Assembly (NCBI GenBank): GCA_944381935.1
Contig: CALWMN010000005.1
Coordinates: forward strand, 62,001 to 126,000
From: an uncultured Mediterraneibacter sp.
GTDB taxonomy: Bacteria > Bacillota > Clostridia > Lachnospirales > Lachnospiraceae
Reading direction: 5' to 3'
Length of the DNA: 64,000 nucleotides
A model generated the notes under the pieces. The model saw nothing but the letters and a program-made list of their open reading frames with translations, was not told the DNA's origin and searched no databases. Below, one piece after another: positions 44,792 through 53,525 of this stretch. How positions within the stretch are numbered: position 1 is the first letter of the stretch; each line of letters opens with the position of its first letter. Made by a program: the position numbers and the translations under genes.

Positions 44792-46342
44792 TCAATCATG
44801 AGTTTCGCCATTTTTCGCCTGGTACTGCCGCCACATCGGTGTCTGCGGGGCATATCTTTTTATCTCCTCTTCTGTCATCTTTACTGTAGTCCATCCCCGC
44901 TGAATCCTGTCCCCATCATCACTTCTGAAAAGATAGGAAAACGCCAGCTCCACCTCTCTTTTCGCCAGCACGATTTCCATCCGGTAGCGGCCATCCACCG
45001 ATTCTCCTTCTATCATCTTTTCAAAAACATCATCGGAAAGCTCCTGCGCCGGATAATTCTGAGGATCCTCCTCCAGGATTCTTGCCCGCAGGGATGAGAT
45101 CAGCTCCTGGTCAGAGGTAAGATTGCCGCCGATCGTATAGACCTCCGCCGTGTTCAGGTCGATCGTTGCCGTTCGCATCTCTATGCACTCTCCTCCCATG
45201 TCTCCTGAAAAGTAATGGTCGGAAAAAATGACACATATCAGGTTTTTATCCAGATACGTTACCTTGTAGTCCACGTCACTGCCCACATACACATAGGAGA
45301 GGCCGTCCAGAAACTCCTTAGTCTCCTGGTCCGGATCCAGGTAATAGACATCCGTTGCTTTCATCGCAGTATCCCGCAGCACCCTGTTGACCGCGTCTTC
45401 GGTATCTCCCGGCAATCCCCGGACCTGGGGATATTTCACGTCAAAATCATAGATATCGCTGCCATCCTCCTGGTATTCGACATAATTTTCTTCCTCTACC
45501 GTATATCCGGTATCTTTTGCGATATACGCCCATATTTCGGCAAACTCTTTGGCCGTGTCACTCTCATAGTGGAACAACTCATCTTCCTGTTCCTTGATTA
45601 CATCCGGGGGAAGAGACGTATACCCGGGTTCCGGGTCATATGCCGGCTTCTTCCCTGCTTCCGGAGGGAAATCCTCTTCCGGGGAAAGTTCCTCCGTCTC
45701 AGGCGGCAGCGTATCCTCAGGATGCTGGTCTGGATAGGGACTATAGGGGGTCTCAGGATACCCCCCTGCCTGCTCTTTTTCCAGCCGGCCTTCCTGAAAT
45801 TCCTGGACCGCTCCCGGCAGCCTTGCCGCAATCATGGCAGCAAGAATACACAAAAGAAGCGCCAGAAGGACACATACAGCTATCACGCTTCCAACCAGAA
45901 TCCCGTTCCTTTTCTTTGGGACGATCTCATCCGGCGACATTATTGCCTCCATATGGCATATAGTTCCATCGCCTGCTGCCTGAATCTGATTGACTTCATA
46001 AAAACCGCATTTTCTGAAAAAAGCAGCAGATTGTATTCCTGCGTACACTGTGACCCTTGTGACAGAATATCTTTGGGCACATATCTGACATATTCTGTCT
46101 GCAAGGCAGCGCCCGATTCCCTGACGGCGGCACGTCTCTTTTACCACGATAAAACATAAATTCCCGCTGCTATCCCCCATCGCGGCTCCCAGCATCTCCT
46201 GCTGCTCAAAACATCCCATAAGAAAAATATCCCCGTTCTCGGAAAACCGGATCAGATCCCGGGCGTTGTATTTTGGATAGAGATGCCTTGCCATCTCATA
46301 TGCAGCAGGTATTTCTTCTGATCCTAGCACGCGGTAATCCAT
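44792..46342 (-). CDS. GNAT acetyltransferase fused to an extracytoplasmic RsiV/DUF3298-like domain
   Basis: 516 residues from ATG 46342 (GGAGGATG upstream). Residues 1-135 are a GNAT domain with the acetyl-CoA loop RRQGIGRCLA and GIQSAAFFRKCGFYEV. After KKRN a single membrane helix (about 145-170) leads to a Pro/Glu-rich linker (about 185-245) and a C-terminal domain whose text DVKYPQVRGLPGDTEDAVN, KVTYLDKNLICVIFSDHY and TATIDLNTAEVYTIG resembles DUF3298/RsiV and PdaC extracytoplasmic domains. Topology therefore puts catalysis inside and a putative ligand or cell-wall sensor outside. It follows the CinA gene by four bases. Confidence 0.83.
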   Translation of the reverse strand: MDYRVLGSEEIPAAYEMARHLYPKYNARDLIRFSENGDIFLMGCFEQQEMLGAAMGDSSGNLCFIVVKETCRRQGIGRCLADRICQICAQRYSVTRVTVYAGIQSAAFFRKCGFYEVNQIQAAGDGTICHMEAIMSPDEIVPKKRNGILVGSVIAVCVLLALLLCILAAMIAARLPGAVQEFQEGRLEKEQAGGYPETPYSPYPDQHPEDTLPPETEELSPEEDFPPEAGKKPAYDPEPGYTSLPPDVIKEQEDELFHYESDTAKEFAEIWAYIAKDTGYTVEEENYVEYQEDGSDIYDFDVKYPQVRGLPGDTEDAVNRVLRDTAMKATDVYYLDPDQETKEFLDGLSYVYVGSDVDYKVTYLDKNLICVIFSDHYFSGDMGGECIEMRTATIDLNTAEVYTIGGNLTSDQELISSLRARILEEDPQNYPAQELSDDVFEKMIEGESVDGRYRMEIVLAKREVELAFSYLFRSDDGDRIQRGWTTVKMTEEEIKRYAPQTPMWRQYQAKNGETHD

Positions 46343-46346
46343 TCCA

Positions 46347-46901
46347 TCATCCTCCTGCCTTCTCTTTCTCTGGATGGCTGCAGGCACGCTGTCTGTCCCT
46401 AAGCGCTTCCCTGAGCATGGACAAGGCTGCCGTGACTGTCTGCTCTCTGTTCTCTTTGCGGTTTCCCCGGAACCGGCATTCTTTCACTACTGTTTGTCCG
46501 CTCAAAAAGCATCCTATATATACCAGTCCTACCGGTTTTTCCCTGGTTCCGCCTCCCGGTCCCGCTATGCCGGTAGCGCTTAGGGCAGCGTCCGACCGGG
46601 CAGCCCTTGCCGCACCCTCTGCCATCTCTTCTGCTGTCCGGGCACTGACTGCCCCATATTTCTCCAGTGTTTCATGCTTCACCCCCACAAGACGCTCCTT
46701 CGCCTCATTGGAATAGGTGATATATCCTTCATTCAGCACGTCTGACGCCCCTGCCGCATTGACCAGCGTCCCTGCAATCAGTCCGCCGGTACAGGATTCC
46801 GCCGTAGTTACAGTAAGATGCCTTTGGGCAAGAAGACGGACGACCTCTTCCTCCAGGCTTTCCTTCCGTCCCTGATCTGGCTCTTGGCGCTTCTGCTCCA
46901 T
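46347..46901 (-). CDS. CinA C-terminal domain protein, nicotinamide-nucleotide amidase
   Basis: 184 residues from ATG 46901 with AAGGAGG nine bases upstream. It consists only of the PncC-type deamidase domain: TVTTAESCTGGLIAG, GYITYSNEAKERL, TGIAGPGGGTREKPVGLVY. The N-terminal Mog-like domain of full CinA is absent, as in stand-alone PncC proteins. It recycles NMN to nicotinate mononucleotide. Located after pgsA in the common order rimO-pgsA-cinA. Confidence 0.93.
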   Translation of the reverse strand: MEQKRQEPDQGRKESLEEEVVRLLAQRHLTVTTAESCTGGLIAGTLVNAAGASDVLNEGYITYSNEAKERLVGVKHETLEKYGAVSARTAEEMAEGAARAARSDAALSATGIAGPGGGTREKPVGLVYIGCFLSGQTVVKECRFRGNRKENREQTVTAALSMLREALRDRQRACSHPEKEKAGG

Positions 46902-46923
46902 TCCCGTATGCCTCCTTATGTTC

Positions 46924-47466
46924 CTACATCCCTCCCTGTGTGAGGACCTGTCTGTTTTTCCACACATAGTCTGCCAGAGAGATGATCGTAAGCGCCACGG
47001 CAATCCAGACCAGTATCTCTCCGATCAGGTCAAACACTCCGCCAAAGTCTGCAATCAGTACAATGATCATCGCCATCTGGAATACCGTTTTAAACTTTCC
47101 CCAGTAGCTCGCCGCGATCACGATTCCGTTATCTGAGGCAACCAGCCTGAATCCGCTGATGATAAATTCCCTGGCAATGATTACAATTACGATGGCAGGC
47201 GCCAGCTGTCCCGACGGGATCAGGCATATCATTGCAGAACAGACAAGAAGCTTGTCTGCCAGCGGGTCCATGAATTTCCCGAAGTTGGTCACCAGGTTGT
47301 ATTTCCTGGCGATCTTTCCGTCCAGCATATCCGTCAGGCTTGCGACGACAAAAAGGATAAGTGAGATCCATTTATTCGCTGTCCCACCGACGTCTGTCAG
47401 CATGAAAAACACAAAAAATGGTACCATGACCACACGTAATACAGTTAATTTATTTGGTAAATTCAT
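46924..47466 (-). CDS. pgsA: CDP-diacylglycerol-glycerol-3-phosphate phosphatidyltransferase
   Basis: Makes phosphatidylglycerol phosphate. 180 residues with about five membrane helices. The CDP-alcohol phosphotransferase motif DG-x2-AR-x8-G-x3-D-x3-D is intact (DGKIAR, then FGKFMDPLADK). It begins LPNKLTVLRVVMVPFF, typical for PgsA. It overlaps the rimO stop by four bases (ATGA). Confidence 0.96.
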   Translation of the reverse strand: MNLPNKLTVLRVVMVPFFVFFMLTDVGGTANKWISLILFVVASLTDMLDGKIARKYNLVTNFGKFMDPLADKLLVCSAMICLIPSGQLAPAIVIVIIAREFIISGFRLVASDNGIVIAASYWGKFKTVFQMAMIIVLIADFGGVFDLIGEILVWIAVALTIISLADYVWKNRQVLTQGGM

Positions 47467-48785
47467 ATCAACTCTCCTATCAGATCATATTCTACAGCCC
47501 CAGTCACCTTTACTCTGGCAAAATCTCCCGAAATCAGTTCTTCATCCGCATTGATAAAAATAAGCCCGTCTACATTCGGTGCATCCCGGTATGTCCGTCC
47601 CACATAGGCATTTTCATCTGCTACTTTCCCTTCTATCATCACCAGGATTTCTCTGCCGATCATGTCCTGCGCATTTTCAAATGCAATCTCCTGCTGCAGT
47701 TCCATCAGCTCCGCCTGCCTTTGTTCCTTCACCTCATCCGGGACCTGGTCCGGCATCGACGCCGCCGGCGTCCCCTCCTCAGGGGAATACGTAAACACTC
47801 CAAGCCGGTCAAACTCCATCTCATCGACAAACCCCATCAGTTCTTCATGCTCCTCTTCTGTCTCTCCGGGAAAGCCGGTGATCAGGGTAGTGCGGATGCA
47901 GATATCGGGAATCCCGGACCTCAGTTTTTCTATGATATCAGTAAGCTCCTTCTTTGAGGTCCTCCTCCCCATCCTGCCAAGAATCCTGTCACTTGCGTGC
48001 TGGATTGGGAGGTCTAGGTAATGGCATACCTTCTTCTCCTCTTTCATCACCTGTATCAGCTCATCCGTAATCTCCTCCGGGTAGCAGTACATGATGCGGA
48101 TCCACTGTATCCCACTTATCCTGCACAGTTCTTTTACCAGGCTGTGAAGCGATTTCTTCCCATAGAGATCCTTCCCGTAAAGTGTCGTCTCCTGTGCGAC
48201 AAGGATCAGCTCTTTCACACCCTGCCCTGCCAGATATTCTGCCTCCCGGATAAGGCGCTCCATCGGAACGCTGCGGAAATTGCCCCGGATCCGGGGGATA
48301 ATGCAGTATGTGCAGTGTTTGTCGCACCCCTCCGCGATCTTAAGATAAGCAAAATGCCCGCCTGTTGTCACCAGCCTTTTGGTCTCGGGAAGAGGGAGTG
48401 CGTCGGGGTTCTCCAGGATCATGCCATGTTTCCCGGCAAGAGCCTCATCCACTGCGTCCAGTATTTTATCATATGCCGTAGTCCCGAGCACTTCGTCCAC
48501 TTCCGGGATCTCCTCCAGGATCTCCTGCCGGTAACGCTGTGCCAGGCACCCTGCCACAATCAAAGCCTTTAGTTTTCCCTGCTCCTTATACTTTGCCATC
48601 TCGAGAATGTTCTCGATACTCTCTTCCTTGGCATCGTGGATGAAACAGCACGTATTGATCACGATAATATCGGCGTCTGCCTCATCATCTGTCATCTCAT
48701 ATCCCCGTGTCGCCAGCAGCCCCAGCATCACTTCCGTGTCTGCCAGATTTTTGTCGCAGCCAAGGGAGATAAAAAGCACCTTCAT
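47463..48785 (-). CDS. rimO: Ribosomal protein S12 methylthiotransferase
   Basis: Radical SAM enzyme adding a methylthio group to an aspartate of S12. 440 residues from ATG 48785 (GGGAGG upstream). N-terminal UPF0004 domain SLGCDKNLADTEVMLG and NTCCFIHDAKEES; radical SAM motif CDKHCTYCIIP (CxxxCxxC); C-terminal TRAM domain (GREILVMIEG). The sequence CDKNLADTE favours RimO over MiaB. Confidence 0.95.
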   Translation of the reverse strand: MKVLFISLGCDKNLADTEVMLGLLATRGYEMTDDEADADIIVINTCCFIHDAKEESIENILEMAKYKEQGKLKALIVAGCLAQRYRQEILEEIPEVDEVLGTTAYDKILDAVDEALAGKHGMILENPDALPLPETKRLVTTGGHFAYLKIAEGCDKHCTYCIIPRIRGNFRSVPMERLIREAEYLAGQGVKELILVAQETTLYGKDLYGKKSLHSLVKELCRISGIQWIRIMYCYPEEITDELIQVMKEEKKVCHYLDLPIQHASDRILGRMGRRTSKKELTDIIEKLRSGIPDICIRTTLITGFPGETEEEHEELMGFVDEMEFDRLGVFTYSPEEGTPAASMPDQVPDEVKEQRQAELMELQQEIAFENAQDMIGREILVMIEGKVADENAYVGRTYRDAPNVDGLIFINADEELISGDFARVKVTGAVEYDLIGELI

Positions 48786-48804
48786 AATATAACCTCCCAT
48801 CAGG

Positions 48805-48835
48805 AAAAGGGCAGATACCACTTGTGCATCTGCCC
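48805..48835 (-). terminator. Terminator between rpoZ and rimO
   Basis: Stem GGGCAGAT (48809-48816) with ATCTGCCC (48828-48835), 11-base loop, then TTTT on the minus strand. With only four T it may attenuate rather than stop transcription into rimO. Confidence 0.65.
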
Positions 48836-48842
48836 CTCCTTT

Positions 48843-49091
48843 CTATTCCTCTTCTTCAATATTTTCAGCCAGAATCTTCAGCTTTCCTTCATTCAATTCT
48901 TCAATCGCGATCGAAAGGGGCTTCTCTCCCTCCTTCGCATCAACAAGCGGAAGTTCTCCCGAAATAAGCTGTCTCGCACGTTTTGACGTAGCCATCACAA
49001 TGGAATACCGGCTGTTGACGATTTTGGTATCTCCTTCCTCAACGTCTTTGTTCACTACCTTCATCAAATCCGTATAAGATGGATGCAGCAT
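48843..49091 (-). CDS. rpoZ: RNA polymerase omega subunit
   Basis: 82 residues from ATG 49091; a TTG two codons earlier overlaps the gmk stop. AAAGGAG lies ten bases upstream. The omega motif is NSRYSIVMATSKRARQL, followed by an acidic C-terminus (LAENIEEEE). Position directly after gmk is conserved in Firmicutes. Confidence 0.95.
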   Translation of the reverse strand: MLHPSYTDLMKVVNKDVEEGDTKIVNSRYSIVMATSKRARQLISGELPLVDAKEGEKPLSIAIEELNEGKLKILAENIEEEE

Positions 49092-49093
49092 AC

Positions 49094-49729
49094 TCAATCT
49101 TCTCCTTTCAAACTGTTCAGGTCTTCTTTGATTTTTCTCATAAATTCTTCATTGCGGGAACTGCGCTGATGCTCACCCTGGATGATTGCGTGCATTTTCT
49201 CCACACAGTCATTAAGATCATCGTTGACGATAAGATAATCATAGGCGCCCATCCCTTTCGCCTCCTCACAGGCACGGTCCAGCCTGGATTTGATCACATC
49301 CATCGTCTCCGTCCCCCGTCCTATCAGGCGCGCTCTCAGTTCTTCTGCCGTGGGCGGCGTGACGAACAAAAGCAGTGTATCCGGGAATCTCTCCCTGACT
49401 TTCAGAGCTCCCTGGATCTCGATCTCAAGGATCACGTCCATCCCTTCATCGAGCTTCTTCTCCACGTACGCGCGCGGCGTGCCATAGTAATTTTCAACAT
49501 ACTTAGCATACTCTATCAATTCGTCTTTGGCAATCATTTTTTCAAAATCTTCTTTTGTTTTGAAAAAATATTCCCTTCCCTCTTCCTCGCCTTCCCGCGG
49601 GGATCTCGTTGTCGCAGAAACCGAAAGAGCATATGTCTGCGGATATCTCGACATCAGCTCTTTCATCAACGTCCCCTTGCCCGAACCGGAAAAGCCGGAC
49701 ACCACAGCCAGGATTCCTTTTTTGCCCAT
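49094..49729 (-). CDS. gmk: Guanylate kinase
   Basis: Phosphorylates GMP to GDP. 211 residues. P-loop VVSGFSGSGKGT, GMP-binding SVSATTRSPREGE and GREYFFKTKEDF, and the later ALKVRERFPDTLLLFVTPP in part. It follows yicC by 12 bases. The small remA (DUF370) gene that often sits between yicC and gmk in Firmicutes is absent. Confidence 0.97.
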   Translation of the reverse strand: MGKKGILAVVSGFSGSGKGTLMKELMSRYPQTYALSVSATTRSPREGEEEGREYFFKTKEDFEKMIAKDELIEYAKYVENYYGTPRAYVEKKLDEGMDVILEIEIQGALKVRERFPDTLLLFVTPPTAEELRARLIGRGTETMDVIKSRLDRACEEAKGMGAYDYLIVNDDLNDCVEKMHAIIQGEHQRSSRNEEFMRKIKEDLNSLKGED

Positions 49730-49741
49730 CTTTGTCCCCCT

Positions 49742-50620
49742 CTATTCAATGTTCTGAATCTGTTCCCGTATTTTCTCAATCTCGGTCTTAAGGCTGATCG
49801 CACGGCTGGATACCTCCATATCATTCGCCTTGGAAAGGATCGTATTTGCCTCACGGTTCATCTCCTGTGCAATGAAGTCAAGTTTCCTCCCGATCCCTTC
49901 CGTTTCCTCCAATGTATTCCTCATATGCTGGATATGGCTTTTCAGCCTCACAACCTCCTCATCCGTACATATCTTATCTGCAAACAGGACCACCTCCGCC
50001 GCAATCCTGCTCTCTTCTATCTGGGTATCTGCCAGCAGCTCCCGCACCTTCTCTTCAAGCTTCTCCCTGTATTCTGCTACTATCCGGGGAGAACGTTCCG
50101 CGATAAAACCGACCTCCTCTTCCAGGATATTCAGCTTATCCAGAATATCCTTCCTCAGATTTTCCCCCTCGGCAGCCCTTGTCTCAACAAACTGGGCAAA
50201 CGCCCCTTCAAGCGCCTCTTTTAACCCGTTCCAGAGCTCCTCTTCATCCTCCGCCTGCTCCTCCATCGTGAACACCTCAGGATACCTTGAGAGGGCCGAA
50301 ACACGGACATCATTCTCCAGCCCAAATTCGTCCCCCATCTCTTTTAAATATTTCAGATACTCTGCCGCAAGGACGGCGTTGTATTTTACCGAGAACTGAG
50401 ACTGGGACAAGTCTTCGCACGTGATAAAAATATCAACCTTCCCCCTGTTTGCGTAGGATTTCAACAAAGTACGTATTGACGTCTCAAAAAAATTAAACTT
50501 TTTCGGCATCCTGATATTTACATCAAGATACCGGTGGTTGACGCTCTTTAACTCCACAGTAAATTTCCTTGAGACCTTCTGGATCTCACATCTGCCAAAA
50601 CCGGTCATGCTCTTTATCAT
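49742..50620 (-). CDS. yicC: YicC family endoribonuclease
   Basis: 292 residues. The opening MIKSMTGFGRCE and ELKSVNHRYLDVNIRMP, and the closing EMNREANTILSKANDMEVS and VELKTEIEKIREQIQN-like end, are diagnostic of the YicC family, reported to be endoribonucleases. The middle is helical and rich in Glu. First gene of the yicC-gmk-rpoZ-rimO-pgsA-cinA run, behind a strong promoter. Confidence 0.94.
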   Translation of the reverse strand: MIKSMTGFGRCEIQKVSRKFTVELKSVNHRYLDVNIRMPKKFNFFETSIRTLLKSYANRGKVDIFITCEDLSQSQFSVKYNAVLAAEYLKYLKEMGDEFGLENDVRVSALSRYPEVFTMEEQAEDEEELWNGLKEALEGAFAQFVETRAAEGENLRKDILDKLNILEEEVGFIAERSPRIVAEYREKLEEKVRELLADTQIEESRIAAEVVLFADKICTDEEVVRLKSHIQHMRNTLEETEGIGRKLDFIAQEMNREANTILSKANDMEVSSRAISLKTEIEKIREQIQNIE

Positions 50621-50683
50621 AATCTTTCATCCTCTGCTGTATTTTAATCGGAGTCCAAACGGACAGCCTAAACCTCGGCTTTC

Positions 50684-50713
50684 ATTATACCTCTTATTTT
50701 ACTGCACGGTCAA
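50684..50713 (-). promoter_or_regulatory. Promoter of the yicC-gmk-rpoZ operon
   Basis: TTGACC (50708-50713), 18-base spacer, consensus TATAAT (50684-50689) on the minus strand, about 65 bases before the yicC ATG. Confidence 0.75.
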
Positions 50714-50795
50714 CCGGATTGTAAGAATTTATAAGGAGCTGGGGATGCCTGCATCGTTCTGATGCCGGGATATCTCGGCGTTTCCTGAAACTGTC

Positions 50796-50824
50796 TTGCG
50801 AAGCCTGTACGGATTGGTTATACT
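50796..50824 (+). promoter_or_regulatory. Promoter of rqcH
   Basis: TTGCGA (50796-50801), 17-base spacer, TATACT (50819-50824). The ~70-base leader holds a small hairpin CCGCAG/CTGCGG. Nothing else was seen in the 280-base divergent gap. Confidence 0.65.
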
Positions 50825-50901
50825 TATAAAGGACTGTCTTCCGCAGCACTGCGGATCCGGTCAAGTCAAAATGAAATTCTAAACAGAAATGAGGGTCCTA
50901 T

Positions 50902-52644
50902 ATGGCATTTGACGGAATCGTCGTGGCAAATCTTGTCCACGAGTTAAAGGAACAACTGGTAAACAGCAGGATTGCAAAGATTGCGCAGCCAGAATCTGAC
51001 GAACTTCTCCTCACGATAAAGACTCCTGCCGGGCAGAAACGTCTCCTGATCTGCGCGGACGCCTCCCTTCCGCTGATCTACCTTACCGGCACGAACAAAC
51101 CGGGGCCTGTCAGCGCCCCCAGCTTCTGCATGCTTTTAAGGAAACACATTGGGGGTGGGCGCATCCTGGATATCCGGCAGCCAAAGCTGGAGAGGATCAT
51201 CCATTTTACCATCGAGCATCTCGATGAGATGGGGGATCTGTGCAGGAAAGAGCTGATTGTGGAAATCATGGGAAAACACAGCAATATCATCTTCTGTACA
51301 GAGGACGGGAAAATCATTGACAGCATCAAGCATGTCTCCGCACAGATGAGTTCTGTCCGGGAGGTCCTTCCGGGACGTGGCTATTTCATTCCCGACACCA
51401 TGCACAAGGAAGACCCGCTTACTGTATCCCGGGATATTTTCACCACACTGATTACAGAAAAGCCTGTCCCGCTCTCAAAGGCGATCTATACCAGCTTTAC
51501 CGGAATCAGCCCGGTCACTGCCGAAGAGATCTGCTTTCTCGCAGGAATGGACTCTTCGGTTCCGGCAAAGGAGTATTCTGAAGATGTCCTGGTACACCTT
51601 TACACACAATTCGGGATCTATTTTTCAGCGGTCCGGGAGCACGCCTTCTCCCCTGCTATCTATTATGAAGGAGGGGAACCCGAAGAATTTTCCTCCCTGC
51701 CTTTGAGCCATCTCTCCCACTATATCCGAAAAGAGTATGCGTCCATCTCGGAGGTCCTGGAAACCTATTATTCGGTGAGGAGCCAGATCACACGGATCCG
51801 CCAGAAATCCTCCGCTCTCCGCCATGTCGTACAGACGGCCCTGGAGCGCAGCCGCAAGAAATACGGTCTGCAGATGCGGCAGCTTAAAGACACAGAAAAC
51901 CGGGACAAATACAAAGTATACGGGGAACTGATCAACACCTACGGCTACGGTCTGGAAGAAGGGGCGAAAAAGCTGGACGCATTGAATTATTATACCAACG
52001 AGATGGTGTCCATCCCCCTCGACGCATCAAAATCCCCCCAGGAAAACGCACAGCGCTATTTTGCCAGATATAACAAGCAAAAACGCACCTTTGAAGCGCT
52101 CTCTGTCCTTTCCGGGGAAACAAAGGATGAGATCACCTATCTGGAATCTGTACAGACCGCGCTCGACATCGCCCTGACCGAAGACGACCTTGCCGAGATC
52201 AGGGAAGAGCTGGTAAATGCCGGCTATGTCAGAAAAAGGGTTTCCCGGAAAAAAAGCCGGATAAAAAATGAGCCGCTCCACTATATCTCAAGCGACGGCT
52301 ACCACATATACGTCGGGAAAAACAATCTCCAAAATGATGAGCTGACCTTCAGCTTTGCCGCGGGAAATGACTGGTGGTTCCACGCCAAACAGGCTCCCGG
52401 CTCCCACGTCATCGTCAAATCAAACGGAGAGGAGCTGCCGGATTCTACTTTTGAGGAGGCGGGAAGGCTTGCTGCCTACTATTCCAGCTTAAGGGGCAGC
52501 GAGAAGGCTGAGATCGACTATGTCGAAAAGAAGCATGTCAAAAAGCCCAAAGGAGCGAAACCGGGGTTCGTGGTGTACTATACCAACTATTCCCTGGTCA
52601 TTGACAGCGACATCAGCAAAATCAGAGAGGCTGAGGAAAGCTGA
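50902..52644 (+). CDS. rqcH: RqcH/NFACT ribosome quality-control protein
   Basis: Binds split 50S subunits carrying stalled peptidyl-tRNA and recruits alanyl-tRNA to add C-terminal Ala tails. 580 residues: NFACT-N domain (MAFDGIVVANLVHELKEQL, with ICADASLPLIYLT), helix-hairpin-helix and coiled-coil region (about 270-440), and the C-terminal NFACT-R domain (YHIYVGKNNLQNDEL, NDWWFHAKQAPGSHVIVK). Often mislabelled fibronectin-binding protein. Single gene on the plus strand. Confidence 0.95.
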   Translation: MAFDGIVVANLVHELKEQLVNSRIAKIAQPESDELLLTIKTPAGQKRLLICADASLPLIYLTGTNKPGPVSAPSFCMLLRKHIGGGRILDIRQPKLERIIHFTIEHLDEMGDLCRKELIVEIMGKHSNIIFCTEDGKIIDSIKHVSAQMSSVREVLPGRGYFIPDTMHKEDPLTVSRDIFTTLITEKPVPLSKAIYTSFTGISPVTAEEICFLAGMDSSVPAKEYSEDVLVHLYTQFGIYFSAVREHAFSPAIYYEGGEPEEFSSLPLSHLSHYIRKEYASISEVLETYYSVRSQITRIRQKSSALRHVVQTALERSRKKYGLQMRQLKDTENRDKYKVYGELINTYGYGLEEGAKKLDALNYYTNEMVSIPLDASKSPQENAQRYFARYNKQKRTFEALSVLSGETKDEITYLESVQTALDIALTEDDLAEIREELVNAGYVRKRVSRKKSRIKNEPLHYISSDGYHIYVGKNNLQNDELTFSFAAGNDWWFHAKQAPGSHVIVKSNGEELPDSTFEEAGRLAAYYSSLRGSEKAEIDYVEKKHVKKPKGAKPGFVVYYTNYSLVIDSDISKIREAEES

Positions 52645-52651
52645 CATAAAC

Positions 52652-52692
52652 AGCCCGCCAAGGCCGGGTAATACCTCCGGCTCTGGCGGGCT
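52652..52692. terminator. Bidirectional hairpin between rqcH and the lipoprotein gene
   Basis: AGCCCGCCA (52652-52660) pairs TGGCGGGCT (52684-52692), with an inner GCCGG/CCGGC extension. Convergent genes end on both sides; T-tracts are weak on both strands. Confidence 0.65.
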
Positions 52693-52710
52693 TCATCTGG
52701 CCCGTATCTT

Positions 52711-53520
52711 TTAGTCCGCGCACGCATCTTTGACTTCCTGCGGCACTGCAATCTCCTCCACCTGGTTGTATTCTGTAAAGACCAGTTCTATGGAGTAGAG
52801 GTTCACCTCTGTCGTCTCCCCGTATGCATCGTACAGTTCCCCCAGCACGCCGCTCATATCCACGATGATCCTGGCCGGAAGCAGTTCCTCTTTATAGATG
52901 TCCAGAATAATCGGGACATCCATCTCGCGGACTGCCTCCTCACTTGGAAGGTCGACCATCCCAAAGGCATTGATCATATCCCTGCCGAGCAGTCCCATCA
53001 GTTCCTCCCCTGTCACGTCACCGTACATCTGATAGCATTCCTTATCCTCTACAGTCACGGTCTGTTCGGACAGACGGAAGTCTTCAACGGCGTCTGCTTC
53101 CTGGGCAAAAATATCTCCGTCAACGCCGATGTGGTTTTCCAGGTCAGGCTCTGACACCTCTCTCTCCCAGGCGCCGTCCAGGCTGCTGTAGGTGACATAT
53201 TCCTCTCCCTCCATCACCTGATAGATCTCAAGCTCTGCAGCCACTTCGGCATCCCTTATATTCACCCGGGCATTTCCGCGGGCATATCCTGCCGGAGGAT
53301 CCGTAGTGTTTTCCATCTCCATCTCCATGTTGACCTCCTGAAGCTCCAGCACGTCTTCCAGCTGGATGTCCAGCTCGATCCGGTTGGAAGACGAAGAGAC
53401 ATCCTGAAGCCTGGATGACGCTTCATCAAACAGTTTTTTGGGTGTCATCCTGCCGCTGCATCCCGACAGTATCCCGGATACGGCCGCCAGCGTCAGGATA
53501 CCGATTATCCCTCTTTTCAT
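52711..53520 (-). CDS. Secreted lipoprotein of unknown function (LolA-like/DUF6612-type)
   Basis: 269 residues from ATG 53520 with AGGAG eight bases upstream. Signal peptide with lipobox GILSGCSG (Cys about residue 21). The mature part is acidic and beta-rich: KKLFDEASSRLQDVSSSS, YVTYSSLDGAWEREVSE, VTVEDKECYQMYGDVTGEE and PARIIVDMSGVLGELYDA. This pattern of strands resembles lipoproteins that bind hydrophobic ligands (LolA/LppX-like), but no firm family was identified. The gene starts five bases after the DUF815 ATPase stop, so they are co-transcribed. Confidence 0.75.
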   Translation of the reverse strand: MKRGIIGILTLAAVSGILSGCSGRMTPKKLFDEASSRLQDVSSSSNRIELDIQLEDVLELQEVNMEMEMENTTDPPAGYARGNARVNIRDAEVAAELEIYQVMEGEEYVTYSSLDGAWEREVSEPDLENHIGVDGDIFAQEADAVEDFRLSEQTVTVEDKECYQMYGDVTGEELMGLLGRDMINAFGMVDLPSEEAVREMDVPIILDIYKEELLPARIIVDMSGVLGELYDAYGETTEVNLYSIELVFTEYNQVEEIAVPQEVKDACAD

Positions 53521-53525
53521 ATCCA

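Noticed and set aside
49079..50224. 381-residue plus-strand frame opposite gmk and yicC
   Set aside because: Complementary to two clear genes; composition biased to Phe, Leu, His and Arg.
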